Program-made: the position numbers and the translations under genes
The notes under the pieces: generated by a model
Database searches by the model: none
What the model saw: only the letters and a program-made list of their open reading frames with translations
Told to the model about the DNA's origin: nothing
Source: CAVYVZ01 sp963772065
GTDB taxonomy: Bacteria > Acidobacteriota > Vicinamibacteria > Vicinamibacterales > UBA2999
NCBI GenBank assembly: GCA_963772065.1
Contig: CAVYVZ010000008.1
Coordinates: 444,675-508,674 of the forward strand
Direction of reading: 5' to 3'
Length of the DNA stretch: 64,000 nt
Part shown: in pieces, positions 48,114-57,629 of the stretch
Position numbering within the stretch: the first letter of the stretch is position 1
Layout of the letters: every line of letters starts with the position of its first letter

Positions 48114-50024
48114 ATGCCCAGACTCACAGCGGCAATCATCGCGACAGCACTCGCCGGGCTTGCTTCGACGGTCTCGGCGCAACAGCCGCGGCCAATTGAA
48201 GCGGCTCGCACCGTGACGCTATCGCTCCCCGAGTACAACCGCCTGATCGACCTCGCGGCGAGGCCGCCGCAGCGGCCAACGCCCCCGCCCATGCCTGCCG
48301 TCCTTGCCAGTGCCGATCTCCGTGTCCGCGTCGATCGCGACACCGCGCGCGGGGTGTTCGGTCTCACCGGCACTGTCTTGCGGTCGGGGGTGAGCCGCGT
48401 GACGCTGCTGTCAGGCGCGACGGTGCTGGAGGCCAGCGCAGCGGGGCGGCCGCTGCCGCTCATTGCAGATGGCAACGCGCACGCAGCGCTGCTGCCCGGG
48501 CCCGGCCCGTTTTCGGTCGCGCTCGAATGGGGAGCGCCCCTCACGTTCGCTCCCGGCCGGGCGGCGTTCGTCCTGCCGGTACCGCCATCAGGAGCGGCGA
48601 GGGCCACCATCGACGTGCCAGGCGACCAGGCCGACGTTCGCCTGTCGGCCGGCCTCATCACGCGACGGTCGACGGCTGCCGGTCGCACGATCGTCGAAGC
48701 GACGCTCGATCCGGGATCGGCGACCGAGGTGTGGTGGTCCATGCGCGACAGCGCGCCGGTTGCGGCCGCACGCGAAGCGCGCGTGCTCGGCGACGTGATG
48801 ACGCTCGTGACGCTCGGCGACTCCGACGTGCGAATGGTGGCCCTGGTCGACATGGCGGTCATGCAGGGTGAGCCGCGCACGTTCGAGCTGACGCTGCCCC
48901 CGCACTATGAGCTCACGAGCATCTCGGGAACGTCGCTCGACGCAAGCGAACAGCGCGACCGGGTGGCGGTCGTCACCGTCGCCGATCCGGCCCTGCGGCG
49001 CCACCAGTTCCTGGTCAGCCTCGAGCGGCAGCACGAGGGCGGCTCGTTCGCCCTCGACACGGAGTTCGTCACGCTTCGCGACGTTCAGCGGGAGCGTGGC
49101 GAGGTGGCCATCGAAGGCGTCGGGACACTGGAGCTCACCGCTGCCGAACGCGCCGGCATGCATCGCATCGATATACGCGAGCTCAACGAGGCACTGCAGT
49201 CCCTCGCGAGGCTTCCGGTGCTCTCCGCGTTCCGCTATCAGCGCGGCGCCGCTGCGTCTGCCGGATTGTCGCTTCAGGTGAAACGGTTTCCGGACGCGGG
49301 TGTGCTCGCGGCTGTCGCCGACCGCGCCGTCGCCACAACGCTGGTCACGACCGAGGGACGGACGCTGACGGAGATCGCGCTCACCGTGCGGAATCGCGCG
49401 CAGCCATTCCTCAAGGTCACCCTTCCCACCGGTGCCTCGATCGTCTCGGTCGAGGTCGAGGGGCAGGCCGCGAAGCCGGTGCTCGGCGCCGATGGGACAC
49501 GCGTACCGCTGCTGCGCCCGGGATTTCGCCCGATGGGACCGTACGCGGTCAGCTTCGTCTATCTGCACGCCGGCGTACCGTTCGCCCGAAAGGGCGACCT
49601 GCAGATGACGCTGCCGCGGATGGACATCCCGGTCAGCATCGTCGAATGGGAAGTCTTCGCGCCGGAGAGCTATTCCCTCCGCGCGGTCGATGGCAACGTG
49701 ATCGAATGGCGAGGGAAGAATGCTGGAACTGGTCTCGGCCCTGGCTTGGGCGGCGGGGTCGCTGGCGGCGTCACTGCGGGGCAGGCGGCCGTAGCGGAAA
49801 CTATGATCGTCGTGACTGAGTCGCAGGTGGCTGATAAGCAAGCGGGGCGCGCATACGACCGGCCGCCCGAACCCTCGCAGAACGTCGTCAACCTGCAGCG
49901 CCGCGCGGCAGGCGTGCTGCCGGTTCGAGTGGACGTGCCGCGCGCCGGCACGTCGCATCAGTTCGTGAAGCCGCTGGTCGTGGATCAGGAAGCGACAGTC
50001 AGCTTCCGCTACAAGCGGCGGTAA
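48114..50024 (+). CDS. Exported protein of unknown function, tandem paralog 2
   Basis: 636 residues, starting two bases after the stop of its paralog, with GAGGAG in the preceding codons. Signal peptide (AIIATALAGLASTVSAQ), then VTLSLPEYNRLIDLAARPPQ and a Pro-rich linker, matching the opening of paralog 1. The middle carries LGDVMTLVTLGDSDVRMVALVD and FLKVTLPTGASIVSVEVEG. Towards the C-terminus it has a Gly-rich tract (GLGPGLGGGVAGGVTAG) absent from paralog 1. No known domain recognised. Confidence 0.85.
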   Translation: MPRLTAAIIATALAGLASTVSAQQPRPIEAARTVTLSLPEYNRLIDLAARPPQRPTPPPMPAVLASADLRVRVDRDTARGVFGLTGTVLRSGVSRVTLLSGATVLEASAAGRPLPLIADGNAHAALLPGPGPFSVALEWGAPLTFAPGRAAFVLPVPPSGAARATIDVPGDQADVRLSAGLITRRSTAAGRTIVEATLDPGSATEVWWSMRDSAPVAAAREARVLGDVMTLVTLGDSDVRMVALVDMAVMQGEPRTFELTLPPHYELTSISGTSLDASEQRDRVAVVTVADPALRRHQFLVSLERQHEGGSFALDTEFVTLRDVQRERGEVAIEGVGTLELTAAERAGMHRIDIRELNEALQSLARLPVLSAFRYQRGAAASAGLSLQVKRFPDAGVLAAVADRAVATTLVTTEGRTLTEIALTVRNRAQPFLKVTLPTGASIVSVEVEGQAAKPVLGADGTRVPLLRPGFRPMGPYAVSFVYLHAGVPFARKGDLQMTLPRMDIPVSIVEWEVFAPESYSLRAVDGNVIEWRGKNAGTGLGPGLGGGVAGGVTAGQAAVAETMIVVTESQVADKQAGRAYDRPPEPSQNVVNLQRRAAGVLPVRVDVPRAGTSHQFVKPLVVDQEATVSFRYKRR

Positions 50025-50051
50025 GACCAGGGCCTCGCCGGACGGCCGGCC

Positions 50052-51293
50052 CTAGCTGCGATACGGCTGCCGCCCGACGCCCTGGATCGGAATGTCCTGC
50101 GCCTTGAGCACCTCGTGCTGCAGGGCGTACATGCAGGCGGCGGCGTGATCGATATTGCGCACGAACGCGATCGAGCCCTGCAGGATCGGGGCGAGCCGCT
50201 CGCGATCCTGGAGCCGCGCCTTCGGATATTCGTGCTCCACGACGAGGTGCGTGTTCGCCACGTCCAGCGGCAGCAGCTCCCGCGCGGCAAGCTGGTGATC
50301 GAGCCAGTCGACCGTTCGATTCTGCAGGTAGGCCAGCGGATCGTGCCGGGCCGTGCCCGGGAGCTCGTGCTCGCAGAGAACGGTCTGCTTCTTCCACGCG
50401 TTCACCTGGTCCGCGGGGCGCGGCGACGGCGCGCCCTTGTCCCAGTCACCCCGCTGCATCGTCTGGCCGCCGTATCCCCACGCGGTCACGCCTTTGGGAT
50501 CGATGACCTGGCCCTTCACGTGGAAGCCGCCGATGAGGAACGCATAGCCGGCATCCTTGAGGTACTGGAAGATCGACCGCGTGTCCTGACCCATGAGGAT
50601 GGCGTGTGACGGGTCGTAGTGGATCCGAAACCGGTCGCCGACGCCATGCTTCTCGCACATCCGGTGCAGCGCAATCCATGAGCCCGGCGTGTACGCGATG
50701 TTGTTGTGCCACGTGTCGGCGGTCGTCCACCCCGGCATCGGGCATTGCTCGACGCGGTAGGTGAGCTTCCGCTCGTGCGCCGCCTTGAGCAGCGGGATGA
50801 AGTGCTCCTCGAAGTCGAGGAGGTTCTGATCCATGCTGCGCTGCTGGTTGCGACCGACGAACCCGCACACCGCATCGACGCCGAGCAGCACCGCCGCATC
50901 GAACACGCGAAGCATGAAGTCATGCTTCTGCTTCCTGACGGCTGCGTCGTGGTGCAGCATGTTGTCGAAATATCCAAGGTCCGAGATACCGACGCCGTTG
51001 GCCTCGAGCACGGCCCGAACGCGCCGCGCGCGCGCGGCGTCGAACGGCTTGCGCAGATCCAGCGTATTCGCCACGGGGTCGAGCATCGCCTCGGGCGCGA
51101 CGTCGGTGACCGTCGGATGCAACGCGGCCGAAAGCTGGATGTACTCGGCGCCGATGTCGCGCGCGAACTCCACCCACTCCTCGATCGCCCGATCCGGATC
51201 GGGGTCGCGTACGTCGCGCGGGGTCAGCTCCTGGAGCGCCGCGGTCAGCACTCCAACCTTCATGAATTTGGGCTCGAATCGTCGTATCGCCAT
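50052..51293 (-). CDS. Sugar phosphate isomerase/epimerase (TIM barrel)
   Basis: 413 residues, xylose-isomerase-like TIM barrel: VGVLTAALQELTPRD, GAEYIQLSAALHP, LLGVDAVCGFVGR, RIHYDPSHAIL (metal-binding Asp/His) and FLIGGFHVKGQVI. The ATG at 51293 is used; an internal ATG at 51263 (MKVGVLT) is a plausible alternative. Five bases separate it from the upstream oxidoreductase, so the two are an operon for catabolism of an unknown sugar or cyclitol. Confidence 0.88.
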   Translation of the reverse strand: MAIRRFEPKFMKVGVLTAALQELTPRDVRDPDPDRAIEEWVEFARDIGAEYIQLSAALHPTVTDVAPEAMLDPVANTLDLRKPFDAARARRVRAVLEANGVGISDLGYFDNMLHHDAAVRKQKHDFMLRVFDAAVLLGVDAVCGFVGRNQQRSMDQNLLDFEEHFIPLLKAAHERKLTYRVEQCPMPGWTTADTWHNNIAYTPGSWIALHRMCEKHGVGDRFRIHYDPSHAILMGQDTRSIFQYLKDAGYAFLIGGFHVKGQVIDPKGVTAWGYGGQTMQRGDWDKGAPSPRPADQVNAWKKQTVLCEHELPGTARHDPLAYLQNRTVDWLDHQLAARELLPLDVANTHLVVEHEYPKARLQDRERLAPILQGSIAFVRNIDHAAACMYALQHEVLKAQDIPIQGVGRQPYRS

Positions 51294-51298
51294 CAGCG

Positions 51299-52462
51299 TC
51301 AGTATGAGACGTCGGTCCAGGCGCCGCCGCGCTTCGCGCTCGCGAGAATCGACTCGACGATGCAGTTGGCGCGGTAGCCGTCTTCGAATGTCGCAAACGC
51401 GGGGGGATGGGGGTCGCCTGCACCCTTGCCCGCGGCGATGAACCCATAGATATCGCGCATCACGTTGCAGAACGCATCGGCCCACCCCTCCTGATGGCCG
51501 CCGGGCAGATGCGCGTAACCCCGCGGCTCGGCGTCGAGCAGCGACGGATCCTTGTGCAGGAGCTCGTTCGCCTTGTCGCGATGACCGATCCAGAGCTCGT
51601 TCTGGTGCTCCTGACGCCACCGGATGGATGACGTCGTGCCGCAGACCTCGAGGACGACATCGTTCTTGTGGCCGGCGCACACCTGGCCGACATAGAAGGC
51701 GCCTTTGGCGCCGCTGTCGAAGCGAACCATCACGGACGCGAGGTCCTCGACCTCGATCTCGACCAGCTCGAATGCGTCGGCCGCGCCCGCGGCCTGGAAC
51801 GCTTCGCGCGCGGCCGTGGGACGTCTGCGCTTGGGCAGCGTCGTCGTCAGATCGCTCAGAACATGAGTGATGCGAAGGCCGCTGATGTGCTGCGCCAGGT
51901 CGCACCAGTGCGATCCGATGTCACCGATGGCGGAGGAGGCGCCGCCCTTGTCGGGCTCGAGCCGCCATGAATAATCCGACTCCTTGAGGAGCCAGTCCTG
52001 CAGGTAGTGCCCGTGCACGAAGTGAGGTCGGCCGACGTCGCCTTTCTTCACCGCCACGCGCGCCTGCTGGACGAGTGGATTGCCGCGGTAGTTGAAGGTG
52101 ACCGCGTGCACGATTCCGGCGCGCGTGGCGCGGTCGCGCAGGTCCTTCGCTTCAGCCGCCGTCATGGCGAGCGGCTTGTCCGAGACGACGTGCTTCCCCT
52201 TCGCGATCGCGGCGGCGTTGACCGGGTAATGGAGATAGTTCGGCGTGGCGTTGTGCACGACCTGCACATCGGGATCGGCGATGAGCGCTTCGTAACTGCC
52301 GTACGCGCGGCGCGCGCCGAGTGCCTCGGCCTTGCGCGCCGCCGAGGCCTCGCTGCTGCCCGCGACGGCGATCACGTCGACGAATCCAAGGCGGCGCACC
52401 GCGTCCACGTGGTGCGGGCCGACGAAGCCGGCCCCGACAATGCCCATCCCGATACGCTTCAC
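51299..52462 (-). CDS. Gfo/Idh/MocA-family oxidoreductase
   Basis: 387 residues from a GTG (VKRIGMGIVG). Rossmann motif MGIVGAGFVGPHH; DKPLAMTAAEAKDL is the family signature with the catalytic Lys; IGDIGSHWCDLAQHISG is the substrate-site motif. Cytoplasmic, no signal. Operon with the downstream sugar isomerase and divergent from a Tat-exported isomerase. Confidence 0.92.
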   Translation of the reverse strand: MKRIGMGIVGAGFVGPHHVDAVRRLGFVDVIAVAGSSEASAARKAEALGARRAYGSYEALIADPDVQVVHNATPNYLHYPVNAAAIAKGKHVVSDKPLAMTAAEAKDLRDRATRAGIVHAVTFNYRGNPLVQQARVAVKKGDVGRPHFVHGHYLQDWLLKESDYSWRLEPDKGGASSAIGDIGSHWCDLAQHISGLRITHVLSDLTTTLPKRRRPTAAREAFQAAGAADAFELVEIEVEDLASVMVRFDSGAKGAFYVGQVCAGHKNDVVLEVCGTTSSIRWRQEHQNELWIGHRDKANELLHKDPSLLDAEPRGYAHLPGGHQEGWADAFCNVMRDIYGFIAAGKGAGDPHPPAFATFEDGYRANCIVESILASAKRGGAWTDVSY

Positions 52463-52560
52463 GCGGTCCGTCCGTCCGTACGCACGGGCGTCATCATACC
52501 CGGGTCGAGGTTGCGGGTCACCCTTCATCCTGCTAGCATCGCCACCACTTGAGGGGGCCC

Positions 52561-53481
52561 ATGTGGACAAACAGACGCGAGTTCGGCAAACTGGCTCTGG
52601 CCGCCGTCACGCTTCCCGGCGCGGTCCGACTCTCGGCGCAGGAGGTTGCGGGCGTTCGGCTCGGCGTACAGACCTACAGCTTCCGCGACGTTCCGCGCGC
52701 GGCCGACGGCGACGGCGTCGGTCCGACGATCAACGCCATGAAGGAGGCCGGCTTCACCGAATGCGAGCTGTGGGCCAGCCAGCTGGAGCCCCCGCGACCC
52801 CGTGGCCGCGTGGCGCGGGAGTCGCCCGAAGCGAAGCAGGCGCGGGAGGCCCTCCGCAAGTGGCGCGTCGAGACGCCGATGGATCACTTTCGCGCGACCG
52901 GCAAACGCTTCAAGGACGCCGGCATCACGGTCTACGGCTACAACTACAGCTTCAGCGCCGACATGTCGGATGCCGAGATCAATCGCGGGTTCGAGGTCGC
53001 GCGCGCGCTCGGCGCCGAGATCATCACCGCGTCGACGCGGCTCGATGTCATTCCGCGCGTCGTGCCGCACGCCGAAAAGCACGCGATGGTCGTGGCGATG
53101 CACAACCACTCGAACCTGGAGGACCCCAACGAGTTCGCGACGCCAGCCAGCTTCGCCGCGGCGAGGAAGATGTCGAAGTACTTCAAGGTCAACCTCGACA
53201 TCGCCCACTTCACCGCCGCCAACTTCGATGCGCTGAAGTACATCCGCGAAAATCACGACGCGATCACGAACCTTCACCTCAAGGACCGGAAGAAGAATCA
53301 GGGCGATACCGTGGCCTGGGGCACCGGTGACGCCCCGATTCGAGAGGTGCTGCAGTTGCTCAAGCGCGAAAAGTGGCCGATTCGCGGGTACGTCGAGTAC
53401 GAGTACCAGGGCAAGGGGACGCCGGTCGAGGAATCACGCAAGTGTCTCGAATACGCCAAGCAAGCGCTGGCCTCGACATAG
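52561..53481 (+). CDS. Tat-exported sugar phosphate isomerase/epimerase
   Basis: 306 residues. The ATG at 52561 follows GAGGGGG. Tat-like signal: NRREFGKLALAAVTLPGAV. The TIM barrel shows GVRLGVQTYSFRD, ECELWASQLEP, AMVVAMHNHSN, FKVNLDIAHFTAANFD and ITNLHLKDRKKN, with the His/Asp/Glu metal site of xylose-isomerase-like enzymes. Paired with the oxidoreductase across a divergent promoter and followed at 4 bases by an aldo/keto reductase. Confidence 0.9.
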   Translation: MWTNRREFGKLALAAVTLPGAVRLSAQEVAGVRLGVQTYSFRDVPRAADGDGVGPTINAMKEAGFTECELWASQLEPPRPRGRVARESPEAKQAREALRKWRVETPMDHFRATGKRFKDAGITVYGYNYSFSADMSDAEINRGFEVARALGAEIITASTRLDVIPRVVPHAEKHAMVVAMHNHSNLEDPNEFATPASFAAARKMSKYFKVNLDIAHFTAANFDALKYIRENHDAITNLHLKDRKKNQGDTVAWGTGDAPIREVLQLLKREKWPIRGYVEYEYQGKGTPVEESRKCLEYAKQALAST

Positions 53482-53485
53482 ATCG

Positions 53486-54463
53486 TTGCCCGTTCTACGT
53501 CCGCTTGGGTCCACCGGCCTCACGGTAAGCCGAATCGGTCTGGGGCTGGCTGCGCTCGGCCGCCCCGCCTACATCACGCTCGGCCGGGATCGGGATCTCG
53601 GCGGCGATCGCTCGGTGCCTACTCTGGAGCGCCTCTGCCACGAGATGCTCGATGCCGCCTACGCCGCGAGCATCCGATACATCGACGCCGCCCGGTCGTA
53701 CGGGCTGGCCGAGCGGTTTCTCGCCTCGTGGCTCGACACACGGAATCTCTCGCCGGGCCGCGTCACGGTGGGATCGAAGTGGGGCTACGAGTACACCGGC
53801 GAATGGGCGCTGAACGCGGCGGCCCACGAACAGAAGAACCTGTCGGCCGACATGCTGCGGCGCCAGCTCCCGGAGAGCCGATCGCTCCTCGGGCCGGATC
53901 TCGGCCTCTACCAGATTCACTCTGCCACGCTGGAGAGCGGCGTGCTCGACGACCGCGGCGTGCTCGAGGAGCTAGCGCGGCTGCGCGCCGAGGGTATCGC
54001 CATCGGCCTGACCGTGAGCGGCCCGCGCCAGGCAGACACGATCAGACGCGCGCTCGATGTCGATGTGGATGGCGTCAACCCGTTCCAGTGCGTCCAGGCC
54101 ACGTGGAATCTGCTCGAGACGTCGGCGGGATCGGCGCTCGCCGACGCGCGTGCACGGGGCTGGGGCGTGATCGTGAAAGAAGCGGTGGCCAACGGCCGCC
54201 TGACAGATCACCATGCGGACGAATCGGTCGCTCCGCTCGTTCGTCATGCAGCGGCGCTCGGAACCACGCTCGATGCGCTGTCGATTGCCGCAGCGCTGTC
54301 GCAGCCCTGGGTCGATGTGGTGCTCTCCGGCGCCGTGTCACCGGCGCAGCTTCACAGCCACGTCTCGGCGCTGTCTGTTCGCGTCGATGCCGGAGCGTGG
54401 CCCGACGTCGCCGAGCGTCCCGATGAATACTGGCAGCGGCGGGGCACCTTAGGCTGGCACTAG
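53486..54463 (+). CDS. Aldo/keto reductase
   Basis: 325 residues from a TTG four bases after the isomerase stop (LPVLRPLGSTGLTVSRIGLG). Catalytic tetrad candidates: Asp and Tyr in RYIDAARSYGLAE, Lys in VGSKWGYEY, His in YQIHSAT. NADPH-dependent carbonyl reductase, probably acting on the same sugar-derived substrate as its neighbours. No upstream in-frame ATG of suitable length was seen. Confidence 0.9.
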   Translation: MPVLRPLGSTGLTVSRIGLGLAALGRPAYITLGRDRDLGGDRSVPTLERLCHEMLDAAYAASIRYIDAARSYGLAERFLASWLDTRNLSPGRVTVGSKWGYEYTGEWALNAAAHEQKNLSADMLRRQLPESRSLLGPDLGLYQIHSATLESGVLDDRGVLEELARLRAEGIAIGLTVSGPRQADTIRRALDVDVDGVNPFQCVQATWNLLETSAGSALADARARGWGVIVKEAVANGRLTDHHADESVAPLVRHAAALGTTLDALSIAAALSQPWVDVVLSGAVSPAQLHSHVSALSVRVDAGAWPDVAERPDEYWQRRGTLGWH

Positions 54464-54466
54464 AGC

Positions 54467-54534
54467 GGAGTCACAGGGAGATAGGGAGATGGGGGAGACC
54501 AGATGGCTCCCGATCTCCCCGACCTCCGAATCAC
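54467..54534. repeat. Dispersed inverted repeat GGAGTCACAGGGAG, copy 1
   Basis: Left arm (54467-54498) begins GGAGTCACAGGGAG and continues with GGGAGAT units. Right arm (about 54505-54534) is its imperfect reverse complement (CGATCTCCCCGACCTCC). It lies between two convergent genes. The same 14 bases open the minus-strand reading of the element at 61573-61647, so the two are copies of one family. Confidence 0.7.
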
Positions 54535-54557
54535 GCCCTTCGATGAAAGCCCACGGT

Positions 54558-55370
54558 TCAAGTGAGCTCCGGCACCAGCGCGCGGAGCGCCTCCAGCGTC
54601 GCGGCATCGGCAGGAAAGAATGCCTCGATGGCGAGCTCGGACAGCGTCACGTCGACGGGCGTCCCGAACACCATCGTCGTCGTGTAGAACGACAGCACCC
54701 CGGCGTCTGACCTCAACTGAAAACGCACCGCCACGTCAGAGTGATCGGGCGGAGCCGCGGCCGCGCCGTGCGCCGCTTCGGGCGGCGCGTATCCTTCCAC
54801 CTCCTGAAGCAGCTCTGCCAGCACCGGGTCGGCGGTGACCTGGCATTGTCGTTTCAAGCGGGCGACGACATGAGCATGCCATTCCGATGCATTCGCGATC
54901 CGGGACGCGAGACCTCCGGGATTCAGACTGAGACGCAGCACGTTGAGAGGCGGCCGCAAGAGCGACGGATCCACGCCCGCGAGAAACGCCGTCGCACCGC
55001 GATTGGCGGAGATGAGATTCCAGTGACGGTCGATGGCGAGCGCCGGAAACGGCTCGTAGCCTCGGAGGACGAGCTCCACGACCCGACGCGCAGCGTCGAG
55101 CGCGGGATCGGTCAGGGGTCGTTCCGGGAACATCGGGGCGAAGCCCGCTGCCACCAGCAGCTCGTTGCGTTCCCGCAGCGGAACCTCGAGCTCTTCGGCC
55201 AGCGCGAGGACCATGTCACGGCTCGGAGCCGACCGACCGGTCTCGAGGAAACTGAGGTGGCGCGTCGAAATGTTCGCGTCGCATGCGAGCGCGAGCTGGC
55301 TCTTGCGACGGCGCTGGCGCCAATCGCGCAGCAGGTCCCCCACCGGCCGCCGCATCGTCATCGTCACCAT
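54558..55370 (-). CDS. XRE-family regulator with MmyB-like ligand-binding domain
   Basis: 270 residues from the ATG at 55370 (a TTG at 55406 is less likely). Helix-turn-helix about 7-65: RRRKSQLALACDANISTRHL. The C-terminal MmyB-like domain (about 85-265) includes PFPALAIDRHWNLISANRGA and LRLSLNPGGLASRIANASEW and is thought to bind a fatty acid or similar ligand. Divergent from a small membrane protein, with a 17-base perfect palindrome between them. Confidence 0.9.
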   Translation of the reverse strand: MVTMTMRRPVGDLLRDWRQRRRKSQLALACDANISTRHLSFLETGRSAPSRDMVLALAEELEVPLRERNELLVAAGFAPMFPERPLTDPALDAARRVVELVLRGYEPFPALAIDRHWNLISANRGATAFLAGVDPSLLRPPLNVLRLSLNPGGLASRIANASEWHAHVVARLKRQCQVTADPVLAELLQEVEGYAPPEAAHGAAAAPPDHSDVAVRFQLRSDAGVLSFYTTTMVFGTPVDVTLSELAIEAFFPADAATLEALRALVPELT

Positions 55371-55405
55371 GCGATCACCATAGCCCAGATGGGCGACGTC
55401 TCCCA

Positions 55406-55422
55406 ATTACCTGCCAGGTAAT
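55406..55422. promoter_or_regulatory. Perfect 17-base palindrome in divergent promoter region
   Basis: ATTACCTGCCAGGTAAT has 8-base perfect arms around a central C. It lies 36 bases upstream of the XRE/MmyB-like start codon and 46 bases upstream of the divergent membrane-protein gene, so it is well placed to be the operator of the regulator for both genes. Binding is inferred. Confidence 0.65.
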
Positions 55423-55467
55423 CGACGCCGCGGCGCGACCGCGCAACGATGGCGCAGGAGGCAACCG

Positions 55468-55866
55468 ATGGCACTACCGCAGACATCTACGTTTCTCCGG
55501 CGGGCGCTGATGGCCGACGCCGTTGTCACTGGCATGACCGCCCTGGCGCTCGTCGCGGGAGCGGCGACGCTGGAGCATCTCCTCGGGCTCCCCGCCGCCT
55601 TGCTGCGAGGCGCGGGCCTGAGCCTCGTCCCATTCACGGCGCTGCTCGTCTACCTGCTTCGAAAGGAGCGCCTGCCGCGCGGAGCCGCGTGGTTCGTCAT
55701 CGCCTGCAATGCGCTATGGGCGATCGACAGCATCGCGCTGCTGATGACCGACTGGGTCGACCCGACGCTCATCGGCCAGGTCTTCGTAGTACTGCAGGCG
55801 ATCGTCGTCGCCATATTCGCCGAAGCGCAGTACGTGGCACTTCGCCGGCTGGCTCCGGCGGCGTAG
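55468..55866 (+). CDS. Small four-helix integral membrane protein
   Basis: 132 residues. AGGAGG lies 7 bases before the ATG. Four hydrophobic helices: VVTGMTALALVAGAATLEHL, GAGLSLVPFTALLVYLL, GAAWFVIACNALWAIDSIAL and IGQVFVVLQAIVVAIFAEAQ. Family not recognised. Divergent pairing with the MmyB-like regulator and the shared palindrome suggest direct regulation by it. Confidence 0.85.
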   Translation: MALPQTSTFLRRALMADAVVTGMTALALVAGAATLEHLLGLPAALLRGAGLSLVPFTALLVYLLRKERLPRGAAWFVIACNALWAIDSIALLMTDWVDPTLIGQVFVVLQAIVVAIFAEAQYVALRRLAPAA

Positions 55867-55868
55867 AC

Positions 55869-57385
55869 CTAGCGGCCGCCGGCGAGCAGCGATCGGAGGC
55901 GCGCCATCAGCACACGAGACGCGAAGGGCTTCTGGAGGAACGTCGCTTCATCGCCGAATTCAGCGACATCCGGCACGGCGTTGCCAGCGTAGCCGGACAT
56001 GAACAGCACGCGCATGGCGGGAAACCGGCGGCGTACGCGGCGCGCAAGCTCGGGCCCGCTCATCCCCGGGAGCATGACGTCGGTGAGGAGGACGTCGAAG
56101 GTCGCCGTGTCGAGCATTTCGAGAGCACTCTCCGCCGATGGCGCGCTGCTGACCGCGAACCCATGTCGATCGAGGATGGTGGCGAGCACGTGTCGCACGC
56201 CATCTTCGTCTTCCACCAGCAGCACGCGGCCGGGGACGACCGCGGCGCGGCTGCTGCGACGGGCGCGGTAGCCGCGCGCTGGGCCGGAGGAAGGAGGATG
56301 GTCACCCGGGCGCCGGCGCCCGGGTCGCTCTGAATCCACACGAAGCCGTCGCTCTGCTTCACGATTCCATAAACCGTCGACAGCCCCAGCCCGGTCGCCG
56401 GACCCGCGTCCTTCGTGGAGAAGAACGGCTCGAAGACATGCGGCAGGACCTCCGGCGCGATGCCTGGCCCAGTATCGGTCATCTGCAGTCGAACCCAGCT
56501 GCCGCCCGGGAGCCATGGCCGTCCCTCTCGCATCGAGGCGTCGGCTTCGACGAGGTCGGTGGCAATCGTCAGAGAGCCACGGCCACCCATCGCATCGCGG
56601 GCGTTGGAGATGAGGTTGATCAAAACCTGTTCGAGCCGCGAGCGATCGACGCTGACCGGCGGCAGGTCCGGCGTGAGATGGGTGGAGATGCCCGCGCCTT
56701 GATGCCCAAGAAGCACAGGCAGATCGAGCACGACCTCATTCAGGTCCACGGGACGCGCAATCAGCACCTGCCGGCGGCCGAACGCCAGCAACTGCTGCGT
56801 CAGCGAAGCGGCGCGGTCGGCGGCGCGCGCGATCTCGTGCACCGACGTGCGCAGCGGGCTCTCATGCGGCAGACGGTCCAGCAGGCTCTCGGTCTCGCCG
56901 CTGATCACCGTCAGCAGGTTGTTGAAATCATGGGCAACACCGCCCGCGAGCCGGCCGATGGCCTCGAGCTGCCGCCCCTGCTGCGTCCGCTGCTCGAGCC
57001 GCCTGCGCTCGGTGACCTCGATTCCGGTCCCCACCACGGCCGCGCCACTTTCGTACACGACCTGGGTGGTCGTGAGATCGATCCAGCATTCGTCGCCGGT
57101 CCTCGTGTGAATGCGGACCTCGGAATGGGCCTCTCCGTGTTTGCCGGGGACGTCGCGATGCGTTTCGGCCCCCACGCGATCGGCGGCGTGCACCAGATCG
57201 AGCGGGTCCATCCCTATCAGCTCCGCGGGCTCGAGACGGGTCAATGCGGCCAGGGCCGGATTCGCGTATGAAATTCTGCCGTTCTGGGCGATGAAGATCG
57301 CCGCGGCGCTTGCTTCGGCAAGCGCCCGAAATCTCGCTTCGTCCTGGCGGAGCGATGGCTCGGACAGGGCTTTTGTGTCGGACAC
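55869..57385 (-). CDS. PAS-domain hybrid histidine kinase, PAS-HK-REC (one frameshift)
   Basis: About 505 residues after a frame change near 56248. Start GTG at 57385 with GGAG five bases upstream. PAS domain (about 15-130, AIFIAQNGRISYANPALAAL). The phospho-acceptor region is of the NtrB-like type (LAGGVAHDFNNLLTVISGE). HATPase: INLISNARDAMGGRG, DTGPGIAPE, GLGLSTVYGIVKQSDG. Receiver: RVLLVEDEDGVRHVL, VLLTDVMLPGMSG, FLQKPF. No membrane segment. Its partner is unknown. Confidence 0.88.
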
Positions 57386-57582
57386 GCGCACTCCACGATG
57401 TTGGGCGGGAAGGAGTGCAAGCCATAAGCCGCGTCCCAACAGATGATCCCGAGCCCGGGACCACTGAAGGAACGTGGCTCCGGCAAACGCCCGAGAAGTC
57501 GTCGGCGCGAAGATTCTTCCCGACGTGCACACAATTCAGTGCATTCGGGACAAAAAAAGGCCAACGGACGTGCCGGCTCCTG

Positions 57583-57588
57583 TATAAT
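57583..57588 (+). promoter_or_regulatory. Candidate -10 box TATAAT
   Basis: A perfect TATAAT lies about 42 bases upstream of the small gene at 57630. No convincing -35 hexamer is seen 17 bases upstream. The remaining spacer 57386-57629 holds nothing else recognised. Confidence 0.4.
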
Positions 57589-57629
57589 CAGCGCCTCGTT
57601 TTCCCTACATATTCAGTCGGAGGCTACCG

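Noticed and set aside
48588..49958. 456-codon open frame antisense to the second tandem paralog
   Set aside because: Low-complexity Arg/His-rich shadow with no start signals; the sense frame has a signal peptide and conserved motifs.
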